A stretch of DNA of 48,704 nt. Origin: Actinomycetes bacterium. GTDB lineage: Bacteria > Actinomycetota > Coriobacteriia > Coriobacteriales > Eggerthellaceae. Below, one piece after another: positions 42,397 to 48,704 of the stretch. The translations under genes and the position numbers were made by a program. How positions within the stretch are numbered: position 1 is the stretch's first letter; the number at the start of each line of letters is the position of its first letter. The stretch is taken from the NCBI GenBank assembly GCA_023460315.1, contig JAEWQO010000027.1, positions 1 through 48,704 of the forward strand. The letters are read 5' to 3'. A model generated the notes under the pieces. It did not search any database, had not been told where the DNA came from, and saw nothing but the letters and a program-made list of their open reading frames with translations.

Positions 42397-44004
42397 ATGA
42401 GCACCATCTCGCGTCGCGACCTGTTCAAGTTCGGAGGAGTTGCCGCCGTCGGCGCAGCTGGAGCATCCGTGCTGGGAGGCTGCACGCCTCAAGCTGCATC
42501 AACCGGCAGCACGTCTGCCACATCGGAAGACGGTCTGCCTAGCTTCTTTGCCAAACCAGACTCCATCACCGACATCGCCGAGACCAAGGACTACGACGTG
42601 GTGGTGATTGGGGCGGGCGCCGCCGGCATACCGGCAGCCATCTCGGCCTTTCAAGCTGGCGCCAAGGTGGCGTTGCTGCAGAAGGAGGCCACGGCCATCT
42701 CCCAAGGCAACACCTGCGATTCCATCATCGTGGAGGAAAGCGACCCCGCCGGCATCGAAGCCGTGGTGTCCCTCATCACGGAAGACAGCTGCCACCGGTC
42801 CCACCGCGAGCAAGTTCGTCTATGGGCCTATCACTCCGGAGAGGCCCTGAAGTGGCTTTGGGACATCGCGGGACAGGCTGGCGCCCAAGTGGTGGACTCC
42901 ACGGCAAAGTGGACGAGCTCCATCAAACAGATCGATGGATACAACATCACCTACTTCGCCTACGATTTCGGCCCCAAGCCCTATAACACCGGCAACGGCA
43001 TGCGCGATATCGCCAACTGGGCCGAAAAGCAGGGCGTCGAAATCTTCTACAACACTCCCGCCTCGCAGCTCGTGCAAGACAGCTCGGGTGCCGTGACGGG
43101 AGTCATCGCCGAGAGCGACAGCGGATACATCCAGTTCAACGCAGCAAAGGGCGTCATAGTCGCCACCGGCGACTATGAGAATGACGACGAGATGATGGCC
43201 TACTACGAAGCAGAAATGGCGCACATCTATCGCAAGGAGCAGAACAAGACCGGCGACGGTCAAAAAATGATGGTGTGGGCAGGTGGACGCATGGAAGACG
43301 TATGCGGCTCGAAGGTGCTGCATGACTTCGACGCAGGCCCGGGCTCCATGGCCGACATGCCGTTTCTCTGTGTGAAGAACGATGGAACCCGTTTTTGCAA
43401 CGAGGCCCGTTCCGAAATGGCCACCATGGGCAACTTCTTGACAAGCGAGGAAGACGCCGGCTGGTACACCCAGGTGTTCGACAGCAATTACCTGACCGAT
43501 TGCGCAGACTGGCCAGGCGCGCTCATTCCGCCCCAGGCCATGACGAACTACATGCCTGAGGTGGAGGGAGAGAAAACGGGCGTCTATGACACGCTCATCA
43601 ACACCTTCACCGCCGACACGGTACAGGAACTGGGCGAAAAGCTCGAACTCACGGACGTGGATCGTTTCGTGGAAACTGTCGAACGCTATAACGAACTGGT
43701 GGAAAAGGGCGTGGACGAGGACATGGGCAAGGCCGCACAGTGGCTCAAGCCCATCGTGGCACCACCTTTTTACGGAATTCACCGCCGCATCGGCCTGTCA
43801 ACCATCATTCACGGCGTGAACGTAAACGCCGACATGCAGGTGCTTGACGAGAACGGCGACCCCATCGAAGGCCTGTACTCCATCGGCAACTGTGCGGGCA
43901 ATTTCTTCGGAAGCCCCGACTATCCCATGACCGTGCCCGGTCTGTCTCTCGGCCGCTGCCATACGCAGGGCTACGTGGTCGGACGGGCAGTGGCAACGCA
44001 CTAG
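42397..44004 (+). CDS. Exported FAD-dependent reductase (fumarate reductase flavoprotein-like)
   Basis: A 535-residue flavoprotein related to flavocytochrome c fumarate reductase, urocanate reductase and similar reductases. The N-terminus has a Tat signal (SRRDLFKFGG) followed by a lipobox LGGC with C29, so it is probably a membrane-tethered lipoprotein outside the cytoplasm. FAD-binding motif: DVVVIGAGAAGIPAAISAF. The C-terminal part GLYSIGNCAGNFFG then PGLSLGRCHTQGYVVGRA carries the usual FAD contacts. There is no heme domain, so electrons must come from a separate donor not encoded next to it. AAGGAGG lies six bases upstream of the ATG. The substrate is unknown. Confidence 0.9.
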   Translation: MSTISRRDLFKFGGVAAVGAAGASVLGGCTPQAASTGSTSATSEDGLPSFFAKPDSITDIAETKDYDVVVIGAGAAGIPAAISAFQAGAKVALLQKEATAISQGNTCDSIIVEESDPAGIEAVVSLITEDSCHRSHREQVRLWAYHSGEALKWLWDIAGQAGAQVVDSTAKWTSSIKQIDGYNITYFAYDFGPKPYNTGNGMRDIANWAEKQGVEIFYNTPASQLVQDSSGAVTGVIAESDSGYIQFNAAKGVIVATGDYENDDEMMAYYEAEMAHIYRKEQNKTGDGQKMMVWAGGRMEDVCGSKVLHDFDAGPGSMADMPFLCVKNDGTRFCNEARSEMATMGNFLTSEEDAGWYTQVFDSNYLTDCADWPGALIPPQAMTNYMPEVEGEKTGVYDTLINTFTADTVQELGEKLELTDVDRFVETVERYNELVEKGVDEDMGKAAQWLKPIVAPPFYGIHRRIGLSTIIHGVNVNADMQVLDENGDPIEGLYSIGNCAGNFFGSPDYPMTVPGLSLGRCHTQGYVVGRAVATH

Positions 44005-44047
44005 CCCCCTTCGCGGGTGCCCCAGCGGCACCAGCTTCCCCTCCCTT

Positions 44048-44093
44048 GCCCCGCTCTGCTGCTCCTGCGGCGCGGGGCATCCCCTTCTTTTCG
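44048..44093 (+). terminator. Possible terminator of the flavoprotein gene
   Basis: GCCCCGC and GCGGGGC form a 7-bp stem followed by ATCCCCTTCTTTT. A smaller GGTGCC/GGCACC hairpin lies at 44016-44032. Confidence 0.45.
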
Positions 44094-44167
44094 CGCCTGC
44101 CCCGAGGGGAAACGGTCGGCCGAACAACGTCCGAAAAGCCGGACGCAAGCGTCTCGAAAAATTTTCC

Positions 44168-44196
44168 TTGCAAAGAAACGTTTGCTTTGCAATAAT
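44168..44196 (+). promoter_or_regulatory. tRNA-Glu promoter containing a perfect dyad
   Basis: TTGCAA (44168-44173), a 17-base spacer and AATAAT (44191-44196). TTGCAAAG and CTTTGCAA form perfect 8-bp arms around a 9-base centre, covering -35 to the edge of -10. Confidence 0.6.
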
Positions 44197-44228
44197 GTTC
44201 GGGCTGCTTTTCTGCACGCCAGAGCGTT

Positions 44229-44303
44229 GTCCCCATAGTCTAGAGGTCAGGACGCGGCCCTTTCAAGGCTGAGACACGGGTTCGATTCCCGTTGGGGGCA
44301 CCA
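44229..44303 (+). tRNA. tRNA-Glu (TTC)
   Basis: Acceptor GTCCCCA pairs with TGGGGGC (one G-T pair); the anticodon loop CCCTTTCAAGG has anticodon TTC; the T arm has GGTTCGATTCC; discriminator A and an encoded CCA end it. Confidence 0.95.
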
Positions 44304-44577
44304 TCATTGAACCAGCTCCGGCACGGGACCACGAGGTGGCACGTTTCCTCATCGAAACAAAGGCCGCAGCGGGCCACCGGGCATCGAGGTTCTTGTTCCT
44401 TCTCGCGTTGACGCGGTGTCCACCCAGCTGTGGCAGATTTCAACCTGCCAGTCGCGACCCGCCCACCCCAAACGGATCGCCGTATCGTCCGCCAAGCATG
44501 TCCTACGGTTTCGCCACATTGCTGGATTCGGCGTGCTGCTTGCGAAAAGGACACGCCGGGAACGGGCCTCATACGGT

Positions 44578-45954
44578 ATGATAAGGAATATGAAGACGAG
44601 CATCCCAGCAAACCCGAGTCGGCCCGAGCGCATCGAAGCCACCGGCACGGCCGCCCACCAATCAGAGACAGCACCAGCCATCGACAAAGCCGAAACGCAC
44701 AGGCCGACTGTCATTGTCATGCACGCCTCGGTTGGCTCCGGTCACCGCAGCGCAGCCAAGGCCGTCGCCCAGGCATTCGAACTGTTGCGGGACAGCGGAG
44801 ATGAACGACTTCGGCAGGGACTTGCCATCCCCTCAAACCTTGAGGTGGAAGTGCTCGACGTTCTGGATTTCGGCCGCCACGTGTTCGACGGTGACCATGC
44901 GGCCAGCCTGTTTACGGGCGCAACGCGCCCGATTTACGATTTAACATGGCGCTATACTTTCACCGGCCGCCTTCTGTGGGGCGGCGGAACTGTCTGGTCG
45001 CACATCAATTTTCCCCGCTTCACCGATCACGTGCGAGACGTGCAGCCGCTTGCCATCGTCTGCACCCATATCACCGCCGCCAACGTCGCCGTGGGCGCGC
45101 GCATGCTCCTCGATCAAGAGTTTCCCATCGTCTGCATACCGACCGACTACGAGACGGAAGGACTGTGGCCCCATCGCAGCGCCGACCTGTTCTGCGTCGC
45201 CAACGAGTCGATGGCCGAGACGCTTCGTCCGCGCCTGGTTCCCGAAGATCGCATCCTGATCACCGGCATACCCACACGCACGGATTTTCGCCGCACCTAC
45301 GACAAGAAAGAAACGCGCGACAGGCTGAAGCTTCCTCAGGACAAACGCATTGTCCTCGTGCTGGCGGGAGCCTATCTGCCCCGCCCCTATGTTCACTTCC
45401 GTGACGCGATGGACCGCCTCCTGCCTTCCCTGCAGTCACTTCCCAGCATGCATTTTGTGTTCGTGGCCGGCAACGATGCAGACTACGCGCAGCATCTGCA
45501 ACAGGAATGCGAAAACCTGGGATTGGAAAACACAACTGTTCTCGGCTACGTGGAAGGCATGGCGGCCCTTATGGCGGCCAGCGATCTATCCATCTGCAAG
45601 TCAGGAGGTTTGACCGTCACGGAATGCCTGTGCGCGCAGGTGCCCATGATATTGTTGGGAAAGGCATACGGTCAGGAAAAGGTCAACGTCCGCATGCTCA
45701 CCTCACTTGGCGCTGCCCTGCATGTGACGACGGCACGGGAGCTGCTCGACGCCCTGTGGCACATTGCGGCGCATCCAGACTCCATGCGCGCCATGCTGGT
45801 CAATGGGAGCTTTCTTCGCCGCCCCGACGCGGCACTCGACGTTGCGCGGGCAACGTTCCACCTTGTCGAAGTGCCCAAAACCTCCGATGATCCGTCACGC
45901 AAAAAACGCTTTGCGCAGCTCTACTGGGGCGAAAAACCTGCCCATATACGCTGA
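44578..45954 (+). CDS. MGDG synthase / UgtP-like glycosyltransferase
   Basis: A GT28-family enzyme of about 458 residues related to diacylglycerol glycosyltransferases, which make glycolipids of the membrane. VIVMHASVGSGHRSAAKAVA is the N-terminal lipid-binding signature of the family; PIVCIPTDYETEGLW and DLFCVANESMAETL follow. The C-terminal domain has LVLAGAYLPRP, VLGYVEGMAALMAASDLSIC and SGGLTVTECLCAQVPMILLG, the UDP-sugar-binding region. The start is not certain: ATGs at 44578 and 44590 are both possible, with AAGGA between them. It precedes the helicase by eleven bases and probably shares a transcript with it. Confidence 0.88.
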   Translation: MIRNMKTSIPANPSRPERIEATGTAAHQSETAPAIDKAETHRPTVIVMHASVGSGHRSAAKAVAQAFELLRDSGDERLRQGLAIPSNLEVEVLDVLDFGRHVFDGDHAASLFTGATRPIYDLTWRYTFTGRLLWGGGTVWSHINFPRFTDHVRDVQPLAIVCTHITAANVAVGARMLLDQEFPIVCIPTDYETEGLWPHRSADLFCVANESMAETLRPRLVPEDRILITGIPTRTDFRRTYDKKETRDRLKLPQDKRIVLVLAGAYLPRPYVHFRDAMDRLLPSLQSLPSMHFVFVAGNDADYAQHLQQECENLGLENTTVLGYVEGMAALMAASDLSICKSGGLTVTECLCAQVPMILLGKAYGQEKVNVRMLTSLGAALHVTTARELLDALWHIAAHPDSMRAMLVNGSFLRRPDAALDVARATFHLVEVPKTSDDPSRKKRFAQLYWGEKPAHIR

Positions 45955-45965
45955 AAAGGAAGACT

Positions 45966-47462
45966 ATGACTGAATTTGACAGGCTCGGCTTATCCGAGCA
46001 AACCCTCGATGCCGTGACCCGTCTCGGCTACGAATGCCCCACTCCTGTGCAGGAGCAGGCCATTCCCCTCGTCCTGGCAGGCCGAGACCTCATCGCGGCG
46101 GCGAAGACCGGCACGGGCAAGACCGCCGCATTCTCCCTGCCGGCGCTCGACCGGCTCGGCCACGCAAAGGGCGGCCAGGGACCTCTCATGCTGGTGGTCA
46201 CCCCCACCCGTGAACTCGCACAGCAAATCGGCGAAGTCTGCGAAGCCATCGCCGTCTCCACCCATCATCGCATCCTCACCGTCGTGGGAGGCCTGTCCTA
46301 TGAGCCTCAGATCAAGAAGCTCCGCCACGGCGTCGACATCCTCATAGCGACGCCAGGCCGTCTCTTTGACCTCATGGGGCAAGGGGCGGCGCGTTTAGGA
46401 GATGTCGAAGTCCTGGTGCTTGACGAGGCGGACCGCATGCTGGACATGGGATTCTGGCCGACTATGAAAAAGATCATCCGGGAAACCCCTTCCACACGCC
46501 AAACGCTGCTGTTCTCGGCAACCATTGACGGCTCAATCAAGAAGAGCGTCGGCGAGCTCCTCCGCGATCCCGCCTTTGTGGAAATAGCGCATAAGGGAGA
46601 AACGGCGGACACCGTCGATCAATACATCGTGCGCGTTCCCCAAGCGCTCAAACCGGCACTCCTCAAGGCGACGCTCGAGGAGAAGGGACATGAGCGTGTC
46701 ATCGTGTTCGCCCGCACGCGCAGCCGCGCCGACTCGACCTGCCGCCGCCTGAAGCGAGCTGGCTTCACCGTTGAGGCCATCCATTCCGACCGCAGTCAAA
46801 ACCAGCGGCGCCGAGCGCTGGACAACTTTGCCAACGGGAAAACCGACGTGCTGGTGGCCACCGACGTGCTGGCCCGCGGCATCGACGTTGAGCACGTCGA
46901 CCACGTCATAAACTACGACCTTCCGACTCAGCCCGAAGATTACGTCCACCGCATCGGCCGAACGGGACGCGCAGGAGCCGCCGGTTACGCCGTTTCATTC
47001 GTGAGTCCCGAAACCGAAGAGGCGCTCAAAGATATCCAGAAGCTCATCAAACGTGAAATTCCGGTGATGGAGATCGCGTCCTTCAATCTTGAGGAGGCGG
47101 CAGCCGAGGCGGCCGCCCGCACCTCGCGCGCCGAAGCGCAGCGGGATCCGGAATTGGCTCAGGCAGCCAAGGAACTCGCCGCACGGGAGCGGAAGAGGGC
47201 CAACGGCGGAGGTTCGTCCAGCGACGGCAACGCACGGCACGGCAAAGGCAAGAGGCCGGCAAACGCGCCCAAGCAGCGTCAGGATCACCCATCCCGCCCA
47301 GCCGAAAACTCCAAAAAGGCGCAGCCACCCCGACAGAAACAGAACAAGCCCACAGCCCCGCGCAAGCAGAATTCCACCGCGAGAAAACCGGGAGGCGCCG
47401 ACGTGCGCCCCGGACGGGCGCGTCGGGCGGCCCTCTCCCAGCAGCGCGACAAGCGCCGATAA
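45966..47462 (+). CDS. DEAD-box RNA helicase with basic disordered tail
   Basis: A 498-residue helicase of the RhlE/CshA kind. Q motif FDRLGLSEQTLDAVTRLGY, motif I AAKTGTGKTAA, Ia TPTRELAQQ, II LVLDEADRMLDMGF, III LFSATID, and VI HRIGRTGRAG are all complete. From about residue 385 the protein is a lysine-, arginine-, proline- and glutamine-rich tail, likely disordered and RNA-binding. AAGGAAG precedes the ATG. Such enzymes remodel structured RNA in ribosome assembly or decay. Confidence 0.96.
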   Translation: MTEFDRLGLSEQTLDAVTRLGYECPTPVQEQAIPLVLAGRDLIAAAKTGTGKTAAFSLPALDRLGHAKGGQGPLMLVVTPTRELAQQIGEVCEAIAVSTHHRILTVVGGLSYEPQIKKLRHGVDILIATPGRLFDLMGQGAARLGDVEVLVLDEADRMLDMGFWPTMKKIIRETPSTRQTLLFSATIDGSIKKSVGELLRDPAFVEIAHKGETADTVDQYIVRVPQALKPALLKATLEEKGHERVIVFARTRSRADSTCRRLKRAGFTVEAIHSDRSQNQRRRALDNFANGKTDVLVATDVLARGIDVEHVDHVINYDLPTQPEDYVHRIGRTGRAGAAGYAVSFVSPETEEALKDIQKLIKREIPVMEIASFNLEEAAAEAAARTSRAEAQRDPELAQAAKELAARERKRANGGGSSSDGNARHGKGKRPANAPKQRQDHPSRPAENSKKAQPPRQKQNKPTAPRKQNSTARKPGGADVRPGRARRAALSQQRDKRR

Positions 47463-47468
47463 GATCAG

Positions 47469-47506
47469 GATGGCCTGACGGGACACCAGAATCCCATCAG
47501 GCCATC
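47469..47506 (+). terminator. Hairpin after the helicase gene
   Basis: GATGGCCTGA and TCAGGCCATC form a perfect 10-bp stem, continued inside by GGGA/TCCC. It starts seven bases past the stop. No T run follows, so it may act mainly as an RNA 3'-end stabiliser. Confidence 0.6.
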
Positions 47507-47700
47507 TCCCCTTGCAGCAATCCATCTTCCGTACGAGGGACAAACCTTCGGCGTTGACTGCATGTGGAAACCCGCTCTCCCCTGTCACTCAGCTTGCTAT
47601 TTATCTCCACTGAGCGAAAGTGCGGTCGTGTGCGCCCGAAATCGCACTATCGTTAGCCGAACAGAAATGGAAGACACTCAGGATCACCGAAAGGAGCAGC

Positions 47701-48081
47701 ATGAGAATAGCAGTGACCAGCGAAGGGCTGGAAGTGTCTCAGAGCTTTGGGCGTTGTGCAAGCTATATGTGCTATACGGTCGACCGTGGCGTCATCGTTG
47801 AATGCCAGAACATGCCAAATCCCAATCTGTCCATGGAAAAACTCATTCCCCTCTTGCGCGACTTGGGCGTAACGGTACTCATCGTCGGCGCAATCGACTA
47901 TGACACCGCGAACGTGTTTTGCTGTGCCGACATCGAAGTGATTGCCGGAGCGCAAGGAAGCGCACGAGAAGTCGTCCAAGCCTACCTCACCAACACCCTC
48001 ACCGGCGTCGACGAGCTGTGTCACAATAACGATGATTGGGACCGCGAAGACGACCTGCAGCAAAGCTGCGCCGAAGCGTAA
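47701..48081 (+). CDS. NifX/NifB-family (PF02579) metal-cofactor protein
   Basis: A 126-residue single-domain member of the dinitrogenase iron-molybdenum cofactor family. MRIAVTSEGLEVSQSFGRCA and VTVLIVGAIDYDTANVFCC are the conserved parts. No nitrogenase genes are near; stand-alone members in anaerobes are thought to bind Fe-S or other metal clusters. The acidic tail (ELCHNNDDWDREDDLQQ) is unusual. The ATG has AAAGGAG upstream. Confidence 0.85.
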   Translation: MRIAVTSEGLEVSQSFGRCASYMCYTVDRGVIVECQNMPNPNLSMEKLIPLLRDLGVTVLIVGAIDYDTANVFCCADIEVIAGAQGSAREVVQAYLTNTLTGVDELCHNNDDWDREDDLQQSCAEA

Positions 48082-48704
48082 TCCCCTCTGCTCAACCCCG
48101 TCCCACCGGCACTCGTCAAGGCGCTCTCGCCTCAGGAAGCCTCCCTGCTTCGACAAGAGTCCTCCTTCCAGCTCCTCACCGCCTCATCGACCACAAGATC
48201 GTCCTTTACCTCCTCCAAAGGCCCTCGAAGCGCCAAGGTTCCATCGGAAGCCTTGCGCATCAAGCATCAAACGGGAGAGGTCCCCAGCCTTCACCAGCAC
48301 GTCTATGAAGTGGTAAGCCCTTTGCGTCGCCTGAGAAAACTCCGGAAATGACGACAGCGGAAATCCTGCGCCAGACGCATCATGAATGAAATCGGCCGAT
48401 CCTTCTCCCCGGCTTGCGTCAACCATGGTCTAATGCATTATGGTTGAGCGTTCTGAACTGGCTGTTTGCGCGGGGGGAACATCAGGATCTGAAGCGATAT
48501 GAAGAAGAAGGAGAAGCAAGACCCGTTTTGGACCGAGGGATTCCAGCAACGCCAGAGCCTGTCGCGGCGTGCCCAGGAAATCATGAACCACCCTTCAAAA
48601 GGGTGGTTTGCTCAAGGCCTATAAGGCCAAGGGGTGCTGGCAGCGTCTCAAGGCGCTTGCCTTTCGCTTTGCTCAAGCCGTATCGCCCTTGACTCGTCGC
48701 AGCC
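48082..48704. other. Right-hand edge: no intact gene, degraded or incomplete coding
   Basis: No complete gene is convincing. A minus-strand frame at 48184-48426 (QATQRAYHFIDVLVKAGDLS) and an adjacent minus-strand frame (LEEVKDDLVVDEAVRSWKED) both look protein-like but are out of register. On the plus strand a 41-codon ORF starts MKKKEKQDPFWTEGFQQRQS at 48499 and stops at 48624. From 48608 another frame (LLKAYKAKGCWQRLKALAFR) stays open to the window edge. This pattern suggests pseudogene remains or a gene running off the end. Confidence 0.35.
48586..48608. repeat. Perfect 10-bp hairpin near the right edge
   Basis: AACCACCCTT and AAGGGTGGTT pair with a 3-base loop. It lies within the small ORF at 48499-48624, exactly where the coding-like signal changes frame. 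It could be a terminator or a palindromic element end; no T run longer than three follows. Confidence 0.5.

Overview
The window is GC-rich, densely coded chromosomal DNA that fits a strictly anaerobic member of the Coriobacteriia, most likely Eggerthellaceae. The clues are two different [NiFe] hydrogenases, a twin-arginine flavoprotein reductase facing a LuxR regulator with a 12-helix membrane domain, an mreBCD/PBP2/RodA rod-shape cluster, and a TIGR03960 radical SAM/DUF2344 pair. The family assignment is inferred from gene content, not from a search.

Layout. 1-2881: an unrecognised ORF with a nine-base C tract, a pirin, and a tandem HD/HD-GYP protein. 3096-6690: membrane-bound uptake hydrogenase operon (small subunit, large subunit, cytochrome b). 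7050-8805: prephenate dehydratase, then a manganese exporter behind a yybP-ykoY-type riboswitch with its own terminator. 8798-12828: a MutY-like glycosylase without Fe-S cysteines, an Rrf2 regulator, an AAA-like protein with a degenerate P-loop, and a HAD phosphatase. 12880-17512: a MarR-controlled heterodimeric ABC exporter. 17513-20148: a repeat-rich, gene-poor stretch holding tRNA-Asp. 20149-29768: the elongasome operon (mreB, mreC, mreD, PBP2, rodA) running into a DUF697 protein and the radical SAM/DUF2344 pair. 29893-33921: a cytoplasmic group 3b-like hydrogenase (hydBGDA order). 34144-38221: ndk, a TPR membrane protein, a cyclophilin, and RlmD. 38287-48081: tRNA-Arg, a GtrA/GT2 pair, the LuxR/flavoprotein pair, tRNA-Glu, a diacylglycerol glycosyltransferase-like enzyme, a DEAD-box helicase and a NifX-like protein. 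The last 600 bases look degraded or incomplete.

Functional picture. The group 1 enzyme probably oxidises H2 at the membrane and feeds quinone. The group 3b enzyme couples H2 to NAD(P)H in the cytoplasm. The exported flavoprotein is a candidate terminal reductase for an organic acceptor. No hydrogenase maturation genes lie in the window.

Points most worth a second look: the group 3b large subunit ends exactly at its last metal-site histidine, so it has no C-terminal peptide to cleave; the Mn riboswitch; the MutY-like protein with altered catalytic and missing cluster residues; three nested quasi-palindromes in intergenic DNA; and the hairpin-unit and minisatellite arrays at 17.9-20.1 kb.
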